A stretch of 64,000 nucleotides of DNA from Bog-473 sp963788585 (GCA_963788585.1 CAWBHA010000003.1:62001-126000); one strand, 5' to 3'; positions 17,705-27,706 are shown, counted from the stretch's first letter. Numbers and translations are program-made. Notes: a model not told the origin generated them from the sequence alone.

Positions 17705-20700
17705 TCAGTTGGTGACCTTGATGGTGATCCCTGAACTGTAGGTCGTGTTCCCGGCGTTGTCCGTCGCCAGGCTCTGCAGCGTGTAGCTGCCATCAGGCAC
17801 GGTCGTGGTGTTCCACTGGTAGATGTAGCCGTAATACGTGGCCGCCCCGGTGCCGACCACCGCCTTGGTGTACGCCCCCCCAGTGATGACGAACTGCACG
17901 CTCTTTATCCCGACGTCGTCCGATGCGGCGGCGTCGAGCGTTGCCGCTGTGCCGGAGACACTGGCATTGTTCGACGGGACCGACACGGAGGTTGTCGGCG
18001 GCGTGTTGCCGACGACCACCGGGACAGCCGTGCTGTAGGTGGTGTTGCCGGCCTCGTCAGTAGCCAGGCTCTGCAGCGTGTAGGAACCATCGGGCACGCT
18101 CGAAGTGTTCCAAAGGGAGTAGTAGCCGTATCCCGTCAGAGACGCTGTGGCGATCACCGTCTTGTTGTACGACCCGCCGCTGATGACGAACTGCACGCTC
18201 GCGACCGAGATGTTGTCCGAGGCGCTGGCGTCGAGTGACGTCGAGCCGTGGAGACCGGCTCCGCTGGCGGGGACGATCACCGCAGTCGTCGGCGGCGTGT
18301 TGTCGACGATTATCGAGATACCCGTGCTGTAGGCGGTGTTGTTGGCCTGGTCGGTGACCAGGCTCTGCAGCGTGTAGGAGCCATCAGGCACGGTCGTGGT
18401 GTTCCACGAGTACGCATACCCATAGACGGACGACGTGGCGGTGCCGATCACCGTCTTGTTGTAGCTGCCGCCCGTGATCACGAACTGCACGGTCTTAACC
18501 CCGGCAGGTGCGGTGGCGCTGGCATCCAGAGTCTTCGTCCCCCGTATGGCTGCGCCGGCCGCCGGCACGAGAACGTTCGTACTCGGGCCTCCGTTCACCG
18601 TGAGCGTGAAGGACTGCGTCGAGGTGTTGCCGTTGACGTCCTTCGCGGTGATGGTGATCGGGAACGAACCCGTCGCGGTTGGCGTCCCTGACAGGGTGCC
18701 GTTGGTGGCCAGGGTCACCCCCGAGGGGAGAGCCCCCGTCTCCGTGAAGGTGAACGGCGCGTCGCCCGTCGCCGTGACCGAGAACGTCCCGGGGGAGCCT
18801 TCGGTGAAGGTCGCCGAGGATGCCGAGTTGATCGTCGGCCCGGTGGCCGTCACCGTCAAGGTGAAGGCCTGCGTCGCGGTCTTGGCGTTGGCGTCGGTCG
18901 CTGTGATGGTGATCGGGTACGAACCCGCCGTGCCGAAGGCCGGCGTGCCCGAGAGGGTGCCGTTGGCGGCCAGGGTCACACCAGAGGGCAGGGTGCCCGT
19001 CTTGCTAAACGTGATCGGCACGTCTCCCGTCGCCGTGACAGAGAAGGTACCGGCCGTGTTCTCGGCCAAGCTCGTCGAGGCCGCCGAGGTGAAGACCGGC
19101 GCGCCGTCCGCCACCGTCAGCGTGAACGACTGGGTCGTCGTCGCCGAGTTGGCGTCCCTTGCCGTGATGGTGATCGGGTAGCTCCCGGCGGTGCCGTATG
19201 CCGGCGTGCCGGCCAGGGTGCCGCTGGAGGCCAAGGTCACGCCCGAGGGCAGCGCGCCGGTCTCGCTGTAGGTGAACGGCCCGTCACCGGTCGCCGTCAC
19301 CGAGAAGGTCCCGGCCGCGTGCTCCGTGAACGTCGTCGACGAAGCCGAGGTGATCGTCGGCCCGGTCGCCGTGACCGTCAGGGTGAAGGACTGCGTCGAG
19401 GTGTTCGAGTTCGCGTCCGTCGCCGTGATGGTGATGGGGTAGCTCCCGGCGGTGCCGTACGCCGGCGTGCCGGCCAGGGTGCCGCTGGAGGCCAACGTCA
19501 CGCCCGAGGGCAGCGGGCCGGTCTCGCTGAAGCTGATCGGCGTGTCGCCGGTCGCCGTGACCGAGAAGGTGCCGGCCGCGTGCTCGGCGAAGGTCGTCGA
19601 GGAAGCCGAGGTGATCGTCGGCCCCGTCCCCGTGACCGTCAGGGTGAAGGACTGCGTCGCGGTCTTCGCGTTCGCGTCCGTCGCCGTGATGGTGATCGGG
19701 TAGCTCCCGGCGCTGCCGAAGGCCGGCGTGCCAGCCAGGGTGCCGTTGGAGGCCAACGTCACGCCCGAGGGCAACGAACCGGTTTCGCTGAAGGTGATCG
19801 GCGTGTCGCCGGTCGCCGTGACGGAGAAGGTGCCTGGGGCGCTCTCGGCGAAGCTCGTCGAGGACGCCGACGTGAACGTCGGTGCACCTGCCGCGACCGT
19901 CAGCGTGAAGCTCTGGGTCGTGGTGTTCGAGTTGACGTCCGTCGCCGTGATGGTGATCGGGTAGCTGCCCGCGGTGCCGTAAGCCGGGGTGCCGGCCAGG
20001 GTGCCGTTGGAGGCCAACGTCACGCCGGTGGGCAGGGAACCCGTCTCGCTGAAGCTGATCGGCGTGTCGCCGGTCGCCGTGACCGAGAACGAGCCCGCCG
20101 TGTGCTCGGTGAACGTCGTCGACGACGCCGAGGTGAACACCGGGACGGACGTGCCCACCGTGAGGGTGAACGCCTGCGTCGACGTGTTCGAGTTCGCGTC
20201 CGTCGCCGTGAGGGTGATCGGGTACGACCCCGCGGTGCCCAGGGCCGGCGTGCCGGCCAGCGTGCCGTTGGAAGCCAACGTCACGCCGGAGGGCAGGGCA
20301 CCGGTCTCGCTGTAGGTGATCGGCGTGTCGCCGGTCGCGGTCACCGAGAAGGTGCCGGGCGTGTTCTCGGCGAACGAGATGGACGACGCCGAGGTGAACA
20401 CCGGCGGGCTGGCCGTCACCGTCAGGGTGAAGGCCTGCGTCGAGGTGTTCGAGTTCGCGTCCGTCGCCGTGATGGTGATCGGGTAGCTGCCCGCGGTGCC
20501 GAAGGCTGGCGTGCCGGCCAGGGTGCCGTCGCTGCCGAGCGTCACGCCCGAGGGCAACGCGCCGGTCTCGCTGTAGGTGAACGGCCCGTCGCCGCTCGCC
20601 GTCACCGAGAAGGTCTCGGCCGTGTTTTCCGCGAAGCTGGTCGAGGCGGCCGAGGTGAACGTCGGCCCGCCGGTGACCACTGTCAGTGTGAACGCCTGCG

Positions 20701-23700
20701 TCGACGTGCTCGAGTTCGCGTCGGTCGCCGTGATGGTGATCGGGTAGGACCCGGCGGTGCCGAAGGCCGGCGTGCCGGCCAGGGTGCCGTCGCTGCCGAG
20801 CGTCACGCCCGTGGGCAACGGCCCAGTCTCGCTGAAGCTGATCGGCGTGTCGCCGCTCGCCGTGACCGAGAAGGTGCCGGCCGCGTTCTCCGTGAAGCTC
20901 GTCGAGGCGGCCGAGGTGAACGTGGGTCCTGAGGCCGTGACGGTCAGCGTGAAGGCCTGCGTCGACGTGCTCGAGTTCGCGTCCGTCGCCGTGATGGTGA
21001 TCGGGTAGGACCCGGCGGTGCCGAAGGCCGGCGTGCCGGCCAGGGTGCCGTCGCTGCCGAGCGTCACGCTCGAGGGCAGAGCCCCGGTCTCGCTGAAGGT
21101 GATCGGCGTGTCGCCGCTCGCCGTGACCGAGAAGGTGCCAGCGGTGTTCTCGCCGAAGCTCGTCGATGCCGCCGAGGTGAACGTGGGTCCTGAGGCCGTG
21201 ACGGTCAGCGTGAAGGCCTGCGTCGACGTGTTCGAGTTCGCGTCCGTCGCCGTGATGGTGATCGGATAGGACCCGGCGGTGCCGAAGGCCGGCGTGCCGG
21301 CCAGGGTGCCGTCGCTCCCGAGCGTCACGCCCGAGGGCAGCGCGCCGGTCTCGCTGTAGGTGAACGGCCCGTCGCCGCTCGCCGTCACCGAGAAGGTCCC
21401 GGCCGTGTTCTCGGCGAAGCTGGTCGATGCGGCCGAGGTGAACGTCGGCCCGGCTGCCGTGACCGTCAGGGTGAAGGACTGCGTCGTCGTGTTCGAGTTC
21501 GTGTCCGTCGCCGTGATGGTGATCGGGTAGCTGCCCGCGGTACCGGAGGCCGGCGTGCCGGCCAGCGTGCCGTCGCTGCCGAGCGTCACGCCCGAGGGCA
21601 ACGGACCGGTCTCGCTGTAGGTGATCGGCGTGTCGCCGTTCGCCGTCACCGAGAAGGTGCCGGCCGTGTTCTCGGTGAAGCTCGTCGATGCGGCCGAGGT
21701 GAACTCCGGCGCCCCCGCCGCCACCGTGAGGGTGAAGGCCTGGGTCGCGGTGTTGGAGTTCGTGTCCGTCGCCGTGATGGTGATCGGGTAGCTGCCCGCG
21801 GTGCCGAAGGCCGGCGTGCCGGCCAGGGTGCCGTCGCTGCCGAGCGTCACGCCCGAGGGCAGCGCGCCGGTCTCGCTGTAGGTGATCGGCGTGTCCCCGG
21901 TCGCGGTGACCGAGAAGGTGCCGGCCGTGTTCTCGGTGAAGCTGGTCGAGGCGGCCGAGGTGAACGTGGGTCCTGAGGCCGTGACGGTCAGCGTGAAGGC
22001 CTGCGTGGACGTGTTGCCATTGCCGTCGGTCGCGGTGATCGTGATCGGGTAGGACCCCGCCGAGCCCAAGGCCGGCGTGCCGGACAAGGTGCCGTTGGTC
22101 GCCAACGTCACGCCCGAGGGCAACGAGCCGGTCTCGCTGAAGGTGACCATGCCCTCGCCCTGCGCAGTGACCGAGAAGGTGCCCGCACCCGTCTCCGAGA
22201 AGGTTGTCGAGGCCGCCGACGTGAAGACCGGGGGACCGACGAACAACGAGGTGACCGACTCCGCCGTGCCCAGACTCGTCCCGCGGGCAGTCTGGTAGGC
22301 GTCGTTCGGCCCGTTGCCGGGTAGCGGGGTGGTGTTCGTCTCGTCGAGGTAGACGTTGTAGGCGCCGGGAGCCAGCCCCGCCGGGACCTGGAAGGTGCCC
22401 GTCGGCTGACCCGGGGTCATCGTGCACGGGTTCGGACCCACGGTGTCGCTCTCCGCACCGGTGCAGACGTAGGTGTTGGCCGGAATCGTGACCGTCGAGT
22501 TGCTCACCGGTACCGCGGTGGCGCGGGAGGTGCCGATGTAGACACCCGGAGCGGTCACTTGGTACATGGCACCAGCCTGGAAGTCACCGTAGGGGCCGGT
22601 GTTCGGCGCACCGTCGGAGCTCCCCCACCAGTTCGAGCCTCCCGTCAGCGAGACGGTGCCGCCGGTCAGGGCGCCCGACGTCGACAACGTGGCCGTCGGC
22701 TGCTGTGGCACGGCCTGGCCATTGAAGAAGAGGTCCTCAGTCGTGTAGTTCATCGATCCGTTGTCGTCGTTCCCAGAGGACGCCGTGATGGAACAGTTCA
22801 CGTAGCCCTCGTTGACGTCGGCCTGCGTGGGCGGGCACGTCGCGAAGCTGTCCGTGTTGCCGCCGGCCGAGTTGGACCCCAGACCGCCGTAGGAGCAGTC
22901 GCCACCGTTCACCCAAGGGCTCGGGACGGTGAGGACGGACGCCGAACCGAAGGTCGAGTACGCAGAGGCCTTGAGGACCTCGGTCGCGCCATAGCAGCCC
23001 TTGGCCAACTCGAGGTTCGAGGAAGCCAGGTCGCCCTGCGAGGCCGAGGGGTTGGTGTCGGTGGGCGAGGGCAGCGGGTTGGCCGTGTTGATCGTGAAGG
23101 CGCCGCCGAGGTCACTGCCACCGGTGCTCCCGGTGTTGTTGTACTCGCCCACGTCGCCGGTGCAGGTGGGATAGTTCGTGCTGGTCCCGGCCACTTCACC
23201 GTTGGAGATCGCCGAACCGAAGCCCGACTGGGAGCCGGCCTGCTCGAGGTCCTGGTTCGGGTCGAACATGGAGACCGACGTCCCGCCGGCCCCGGCGGCC
23301 GTCCAGGTGCACTCCGGCTGCGAATCGATCGGAATGCTGGCCGTCACGCTGCCGCCGCTGTTGGTCGCCACGGGGGCCATGCTCCCCGGCGACCCCGTCG
23401 TGAGCGGTGCGTTGGTGTCGGTGCCGCACAGCTGCGCCGTGCCCGCGGCCAGGTTCACGTTCTGGATGGAGAAGTTGGTGATCCCGGAAGGCGCGGCCCC
23501 GGCCGTGATGCTGGTCATGGGTGCGCCGGTGAACGCGATGTCGTCGCAGAAGGGCACGTTCTCGATCGCGGTGAAATACAGGCCGTCAGGTTGTGTCGGA
23601 GCGGCCTGCGAGACGGTCAGGGTGAGGGTGCCCGACGTCGCGTTCGGAGCTCCGCTGCCACCGGTGGCCTGGAACGTCAGGTGATAGGTGCCGTTGTCCG

Positions 23701-25309
23701 AGGCCGTCGGGGTCTCGCTGATCTTGCACTCAAGCTCGTACTCCTCCGCCGTCCCCGAACCCGAAGTGGCGGTGGTGCAGGCGGGCGAGCTGGTCAGCGA
23801 CGTCGCAAAGGTGGCGTCGGAGGGGAGCGTCCCCGACGCGATGGCGATTGAGGCAGGGTAGTTGGCGAGGTTCGATGCGCTGTATCCCTGGCTGTAGCAG
23901 ATCACGGTGTAGCTGGACGCCGTTCCGTCGGTGAAGGTCGTCGAGGTGCCACCCGCCGCCGGTGCCGTACACACGGTGTTCTGCGTCTGCACCGTGAGGG
24001 TCAGGGTGCCCGAGGTGGTCGCGTTGCCACCGTCGGTGCCCGGATTGGCCGTGAACGTGTCGGTGTAGGTGCCGTTCTGGGCGGACGTCGGCGTGTCCGC
24101 GATCGGGCACGTGAGGATGTACTCCTCGGTGGCGCCCGATCCCGACGTGCTCGTCGTGCAGGCTGGGCTGCTGGTGGTGGAGGTGGCCTCGGTGGCGCCC
24201 GAGGGCAGCGTGCCCGTGTTCAGCGTGATCGAGGCCGGGTAGGCGGTCGTGCCCGAGACGCCGCTGACCCCGTAGCACGCGACGCTCTCGGACTGCGCCT
24301 GGCCGTCGTACCACGTGACGCTGGTGCCGCCCGCTGCCGGCGTCGTGCACGTGTAGGCCGCGGCTGTCACGTTGATGGTCAGGGTGCCCGAGGTGGAGGC
24401 GGTTCCACCGTCGGTGCCCGGGTTGGCGCTGAAGGTGACGGGGTAGGTGCCGTTCTGGGCGGACGTCGGCGTGTCCGTGATCGGGCACGTGAGGATGTAG
24501 TGCTCGGTGGTGCCCGATCCCGAGGTGCTCTGGGTGCAGGCGGGGCTGCTGGTGGTCGAGGTCGCCTCCGTGGCGGCCGAGGGCAGGGTGCCCGATGCGA
24601 GGGTGATGGAACCTGGGTAGGCGGTGACCCCCGAGACGCCGCTGATGCCGTAGCACACCGGGCTCTCGGTTTGCGCAGTCGACCCGTCGTACCACGTGAC
24701 GCTGGTGCCACCCGATGCCGGGGTGGTGCACGTATAGGTAGGCGCCGGGAGCGCGCCCACGGTGAGGCTCAGGGCGCCAGAGATGACCGCCGTTCCGCCG
24801 TCGGTGCCGGGGTTGGCGCTGAAGGTACCGGTGTAGGTGCCGTTGTCCCCGGCCGTCGGGGTCTCGGCGATCGGGCACGTGAGGATGTAGTGCTCGGTGG
24901 TGCCCGATCCCGAGGTGCTCTGGGTGCAGGCGGGGCTGCTGGTGGTGGAGGTGGCCTCGGTGGCGTCGGCGGGGAGGGAGCCCGAAGCGAGGGTGATCGA
25001 TGCCGGGTAGGCGGTCGTGCCAGAGACCCCGCTCGTGCCGTAGCAGACGATGCTCTCGCTGTTGGCGATGCCGTCGTAGAACGTGACGGAGGTGCCGCCC
25101 GACGCCGGGGTCGTGCACGTGTACGTACCGGCGGCGCCGGCGGGGGTCGCCGCGGTGATGCTCAGGGCGACGGTTCCGGTGAGGATGCTCAAGACCCCCA
25201 AGAAGCCGAGCCCGAGCCGCCCGAAGCGGTTCAGGCCGCTGCGCTGGCTGCCCCCTTCGCGTCCCCGACTTCCGAAAATCCGACGTACCTTGGCAGCAAT
25301 CTCTGACAC
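17705..25309 (-). CDS. Giant secreted repeat protein, putative cell-surface adhesin (2534 residues)
   Basis: GTG start with GGGGAGA upstream. A signal peptide (hydrophobic LGLGFLGVLSILTGTVALS, cleavage near TPAGAA) leads to four 127-residue repeats, each with four conserved Cys (CTTPASGG, VCYG, SPAC, LTCPI). A unique Cys-containing region (about 565-1020) follows, then fourteen 87-residue putative-Ig (He_PIG type) repeats with LPSGVTL...GTLAGTPA...GSYPITITATD, and three 96-residue bacterial Ig-like repeats with SYNKTV and WNTTTVPDGSYTLQSL. The protein ends in KVTN with no LPXTG, membrane helix or charged tail, so anchoring is unexplained. Adhesive or structural surface function is inferred from architecture. 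Confidence 0.85.
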   Translation of the reverse strand: MSEIAAKVRRIFGSRGREGGSQRSGLNRFGRLGLGFLGVLSILTGTVALSITAATPAGAAGTYTCTTPASGGTSVTFYDGIANSESIVCYGTSGVSGTTAYPASITLASGSLPADATEATSTTSSPACTQSTSGSGTTEHYILTCPIAETPTAGDNGTYTGTFSANPGTDGGTAVISGALSLTVGALPAPTYTCTTPASGGTSVTWYDGSTAQTESPVCYGISGVSGVTAYPGSITLASGTLPSAATEATSTTSSPACTQSTSGSGTTEHYILTCPITDTPTSAQNGTYPVTFSANPGTDGGTASTSGTLTINVTAAAYTCTTPAAGGTSVTWYDGQAQSESVACYGVSGVSGTTAYPASITLNTGTLPSGATEATSTTSSPACTTSTSGSGATEEYILTCPIADTPTSAQNGTYTDTFTANPGTDGGNATTSGTLTLTVQTQNTVCTAPAAGGTSTTFTDGTASSYTVICYSQGYSASNLANYPASIAIASGTLPSDATFATSLTSSPACTTATSGSGTAEEYELECKISETPTASDNGTYHLTFQATGGSGAPNATSGTLTLTVSQAAPTQPDGLYFTAIENVPFCDDIAFTGAPMTSITAGAAPSGITNFSIQNVNLAAGTAQLCGTDTNAPLTTGSPGSMAPVATNSGGSVTASIPIDSQPECTWTAAGAGGTSVSMFDPNQDLEQAGSQSGFGSAISNGEVAGTSTNYPTCTGDVGEYNNTGSTGGSDLGGAFTINTANPLPSPTDTNPSASQGDLASSNLELAKGCYGATEVLKASAYSTFGSASVLTVPSPWVNGGDCSYGGLGSNSAGGNTDSFATCPPTQADVNEGYVNCSITASSGNDDNGSMNYTTEDLFFNGQAVPQQPTATLSTSGALTGGTVSLTGGSNWWGSSDGAPNTGPYGDFQAGAMYQVTAPGVYIGTSRATAVPVSNSTVTIPANTYVCTGAESDTVGPNPCTMTPGQPTGTFQVPAGLAPGAYNVYLDETNTTPLPGNGPNDAYQTARGTSLGTAESVTSLFVGPPVFTSAASTTFSETGAGTFSVTAQGEGMVTFSETGSLPSGVTLATNGTLSGTPALGSAGSYPITITATDGNGNTSTQAFTLTVTASGPTFTSAASTSFTENTAGTFSVTATGDTPITYSETGALPSGVTLGSDGTLAGTPAFGTAGSYPITITATDTNSNTATQAFTLTVAAGAPEFTSAASTSFTENTAGTFSVTANGDTPITYSETGPLPSGVTLGSDGTLAGTPASGTAGSYPITITATDTNSNTTTQSFTLTVTAAGPTFTSAASTSFAENTAGTFSVTASGDGPFTYSETGALPSGVTLGSDGTLAGTPAFGTAGSYPITITATDANSNTSTQAFTLTVTASGPTFTSAASTSFGENTAGTFSVTASGDTPITFSETGALPSSVTLGSDGTLAGTPAFGTAGSYPITITATDANSSTSTQAFTLTVTASGPTFTSAASTSFTENAAGTFSVTASGDTPISFSETGPLPTGVTLGSDGTLAGTPAFGTAGSYPITITATDANSSTSTQAFTLTVVTGGPTFTSAASTSFAENTAETFSVTASGDGPFTYSETGALPSGVTLGSDGTLAGTPAFGTAGSYPITITATDANSNTSTQAFTLTVTASPPVFTSASSISFAENTPGTFSVTATGDTPITYSETGALPSGVTLASNGTLAGTPALGTAGSYPITLTATDANSNTSTQAFTLTVGTSVPVFTSASSTTFTEHTAGSFSVTATGDTPISFSETGSLPTGVTLASNGTLAGTPAYGTAGSYPITITATDVNSNTTTQSFTLTVAAGAPTFTSASSTSFAESAPGTFSVTATGDTPITFSETGSLPSGVTLASNGTLAGTPAFGSAGSYPITITATDANAKTATQSFTLTVTGTGPTITSASSTTFAEHAAGTFSVTATGDTPISFSETGPLPSGVTLASSGTLAGTPAYGTAGSYPITITATDANSNTSTQSFTLTVTATGPTITSASSTTFTEHAAGTFSVTATGDGPFTYSETGALPSGVTLASSGTLAGTPAYGTAGSYPITITARDANSATTTQSFTLTVADGAPVFTSAASTSLAENTAGTFSVTATGDVPITFSKTGTLPSGVTLAANGTLSGTPAFGTAGSYPITITATDANAKTATQAFTLTVTATGPTINSASSATFTEGSPGTFSVTATGDAPFTFTETGALPSGVTLATNGTLSGTPTATGSFPITITAKDVNGNTSTQSFTLTVNGGPSTNVLVPAAGAAIRGTKTLDASATAPAGVKTVQFVITGGSYNKTVIGTATSSVYGYAYSWNTTTVPDGSYTLQSLVTDQANNTAYSTGISIIVDNTPPTTAVIVPASGAGLHGSTSLDASASDNISVASVQFVISGGSYNKTVIATASLTGYGYYSLWNTSSVPDGSYTLQSLATDEAGNTTYSTAVPVVVGNTPPTTSVSVPSNNASVSGTAATLDAAASDDVGIKSVQFVITGGAYTKAVVGTGAATYYGYIYQWNTTTVPDGSYTLQSLATDNAGNTTYSSGITIKVTN
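17711..18590 (-). repeat. Three tandem ~290-bp repeats (C-terminal Ig-like domains of the adhesin)
   Basis: Three copies code for bacterial Ig-like domains sharing VQFVI-GGSYNKTV, YGY, WNT-VPDGSYTLQSL and a closing beta strand. Similarity is high but less than in the 261-bp array upstream. Confidence 0.8.
18590..22240 (-). repeat. Array of fourteen ~261-bp tandem repeats (Ig-like domains of the adhesin)
   Basis: Fourteen in-frame units of about 87 codons are nearly identical at both protein and DNA level. Copies 2-7 share the LGSDG variant, copies 8-12 carry LASNG or LASSG, and copies 1 and 14 carry LATNG, while 13 has LAANG. The last copy is three residues shorter. The pattern fits expansion from the middle of the array by unequal exchange. 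Confidence 0.9.
23610..25130 (-). repeat. Four tandem ~380-bp repeats (Cys-rich N-terminal domains of the adhesin)
   Basis: Four copies of about 127 codons have the same order: CTTPASGG or CTAPAAGG, T-F/W-Y-DG, V-CYG, YPASITLASGTLP, SSPACT, SGSGTTE-Y-LTC, NGTY and SGTLTLTV. The first three are very similar; the fourth (23610-23960) is more diverged. Confidence 0.85.
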
Positions 25310-25681
25310 GGCTTCTCCCCACCCCTGTCGTTGATACCCCTATTTGCCCTACGGGGCGGGCAACCTACACAGGCGCCAACCAAACGTCCACTGGGTTTGG
25401 AAACATTGCCTCCTACCTGGTCTTTTCCGGGCACCCACGCACGGCAAACACACCAACCGGGTTGAAGATCCACGCGTCATGCCAGTTCAGGGCACGATTC
25501 GTGTCCAGGAAGCCACTGGACGGGCCCCCATCCGGCCAACTTGCGGACCAGGAGGCCGCGCGACGGTCGTCGCGGCCGGCGTCGACCGCAGGTCGGCGCC
25601 TCGACGAACGTCGTAGTCTCACCCCCCCTGAGACCTCTCGCCCCCCGTCCTCCACGTTCACGAGGCGCGCCGACGACCGAC
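25310..25681. other. Divergent intergenic region upstream of the adhesin and membrane-protein genes
   Basis: This 372-base gap has lower GC near 25330-25470 (for example TTTGGAAACATTGCC on the plus strand) and should hold promoters for both genes. I looked for c-di-GMP riboswitch motifs, given the second-messenger genes nearby, and saw none that convince. The frame of the membrane protein is open back to 25541, but this part reads as Arg/Pro-rich non-coding sequence. Confidence 0.4.
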
Positions 25682-27706
25682 GTGACCATCCTCGGGACCG
25701 CCCCCTCCCGCACCGCGAGGCGATCAGTCCGACGCCGGATCGCCGCCGCGTGCGCCTGCTTGCTCGGGGCCGTCGCCGTGTCCGTGCTCGCGGTGGGTGC
25801 GACGCCTGCAGATGCCGCCACGACGCCGGCACCCCAGTGCCCACCGGACTGCGGCTCCGTCGTGGCCGGCGATCCGCTCCTGGCGCCTTATGTGACCTCC
25901 AACCCCGGTGTCGGCTGGCTTGCTCTTCCTTCCGCGAACGTGCAGCCCTACGTCAAGACCCTGAAGCACAACCTGACCTCGAGCGTTGCGAAGGGTGCGG
26001 TCAACGTCGTCGCGGGTCGATGGGTGTGGGTCACCGGCCGCTACGGACTGTTGATCGATCTCGTTTCGGGTTCCCTCTCGGCGCTCCACGTTGCGAGCCC
26101 GGCGAGAAACGCCGCGGATCTCTGTGCGGCGTCGCGTGGCGAGCCCAGCAGCCAACTCGTGTCGATCCGGGGAGTGCCCGGGTCCGTGTCGGGCCTGTGC
26201 GCGCTCCCGCCGGGATCCGCCGGCCAGGTCGCGACCGTGATCGCCTTCCATCGGGCCAACGTGGCCGTCCTGATGGAGATGACCTCGAAGTCGAAGACGC
26301 CGATCGACGTGCGGGAAGCCACCCTGGTCGCCCAGCGGCAGTACCGGACTCTCCCGGTTGGAGGCGTTCTTGTCTCGAACGGCTTCGACCTCGACCTGGT
26401 CGTGCTCTGGCTCGTCCTCCTGGCGGCCCTGGTCTTCGGCGTCATCGCCTTCGCCCGAAAGAAGAACGGTTGGCGAGCACCCCTCGATGCGGCGGTGGTC
26501 GCCCTACGTCGCCGCAGGCTCGCGCTCGGCGTCTCGCTCGTCGCCGTCATCGGCGCCCTCACGTTCTCCATGGTCGACTCGAGCCTGCTCCACGGCAGCG
26601 GACAGTGGTTCGAGTCGTCGTACAACGACTTCTGGCGGAACTGGGCCGACTCGGCCTTCCTGACCTATGGCGGGGGCTACGCGCACATCTATCAGCTCGA
26701 CCAAACCCTCGAGACCGCGCCGGCCATCCAGGTCGTGCTGGCCCCCACCGCGCGGCTCGCGTGGGGCTTGTCCTTCCCCAACCCGAACGTGGTGCTGTAC
26801 CCACAGGCGTATTGGGTGGCGGGTCCACTGCTGCTGGCGCTGATGGTCTTCCCCATCGTGGCCGCCGACCGATGGCTCGAGTACATGGGTGTCACCGACT
26901 GGCATAGGCGTCTCGTCGTCCTGGGCACGATGGGGATCACGCTGCCGCCCATCGTCCTCTTCGGCCATGCCGAAGACCTGGTCGCCTTGGGCGCGATGCT
27001 CTACGGGCTGGTCGCGGCGATGGAGCAGCGCAATCGAGCGGCAGGCTGGTGGCTCGGTGTGGCGCTCGCGTTCCAGTTCTTCGCCATCCTCGCCGTCCCC
27101 ATCGCTCTGGTGCTCCTCAAACGTCGGGCTTGGCTCGGCGCCGTGGTGCCCATGGTCCTCGTCCCGGCTGCCTTCCTCGTCGTCCCCCTGGTCGCCGACT
27201 TCTCGGGGACCGCGCACCAACTGGTCCACCAGGGCGTCTATGACGACCTGGGCTACATCAGTCCGACGTGGCGGCTCGATCCTGGCGTGGGCGCCTTCGT
27301 CCGGGGACTCATCGTGTTGGCGGCGGTGCCCGCGGCCCTGGTGCTGCGGCGCGTGCTCCCTCGGAGTCCGGAGGACGCGGCAAACCTGATCATCTGGGTC
27401 ATGGGCATCCTGTTCACACTGCGGGTGCTCGAGCCGGAGCTGGTGCCCTACTTTCTCGCCCCGGCTCTTGCCCTGCTCCCGCTCAGCGCGGCGCGGCGAA
27501 GCTGGTGGCGCCTCGGTGCGGCCTGTCTCGTGGCGGTGTGGTTGAACTGGTGGGTCCATTTCGCCGTGGAGGCTCGCTGGTCCTTCTGGCTGCTCCTCAT
27601 CGGTCAGATCGCCGTCCTCGGCTGGCTCGGCTGGCCACGCGTGGTCCGGGACGTAGGCCCTCCACCGAGTCGGTCCGCCCTCCGGCAGCCCGCGGTTGCA
27701 CGCTGA
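25682..27706 (+). CDS. Polytopic membrane protein with exported N-terminal domain, GT-C-like
   Basis: The start is placed at GTG 25682, giving a signal-like N-terminus (RRIAAACACLLGAVAVSVLAVGATPADA) and a 674-residue protein. Residues to about 230 form an exported soluble part with four Cys. After that come about eleven hydrophobic helices, from VLWLVLLAALVFGVIAF to the last WSFWLLLIGQIAVLGWLGW. Loop features such as FGHAEDLVALG and a long loop with YNDFWRNWADSAF after the second helix recall GT-C-type polyprenol-dependent glycosyltransferases (GT87/DUF2029-like). This is a structural resemblance only. It may glycosylate or export surface material alongside the divergent adhesin; this is speculation. 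Confidence 0.6.
   Translation: MTILGTAPSRTARRSVRRRIAAACACLLGAVAVSVLAVGATPADAATTPAPQCPPDCGSVVAGDPLLAPYVTSNPGVGWLALPSANVQPYVKTLKHNLTSSVAKGAVNVVAGRWVWVTGRYGLLIDLVSGSLSALHVASPARNAADLCAASRGEPSSQLVSIRGVPGSVSGLCALPPGSAGQVATVIAFHRANVAVLMEMTSKSKTPIDVREATLVAQRQYRTLPVGGVLVSNGFDLDLVVLWLVLLAALVFGVIAFARKKNGWRAPLDAAVVALRRRRLALGVSLVAVIGALTFSMVDSSLLHGSGQWFESSYNDFWRNWADSAFLTYGGGYAHIYQLDQTLETAPAIQVVLAPTARLAWGLSFPNPNVVLYPQAYWVAGPLLLALMVFPIVAADRWLEYMGVTDWHRRLVVLGTMGITLPPIVLFGHAEDLVALGAMLYGLVAAMEQRNRAAGWWLGVALAFQFFAILAVPIALVLLKRRAWLGAVVPMVLVPAAFLVVPLVADFSGTAHQLVHQGVYDDLGYISPTWRLDPGVGAFVRGLIVLAAVPAALVLRRVLPRSPEDAANLIIWVMGILFTLRVLEPELVPYFLAPALALLPLSAARRSWWRLGAACLVAVWLNWWVHFAVEARWSFWLLLIGQIAVLGWLGWPRVVRDVGPPPSRSALRQPAVAR

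Noticed and set aside
19284..22427. Very long open frames (up to 1047 codons) in other frames of the adhesin repeat array, on both strands
   Set aside because: They arise because near-identical GC-rich repeats lack stops in several frames. Translations are His/Asp/Arg or Arg/Gly-rich with no family features.
25310..25681. Possible c-di-GMP riboswitch upstream of the giant adhesin
   Set aside because: I looked for the conserved GEMM core elements on the minus strand and found no convincing match; a covariance-model search would be needed to reopen this.
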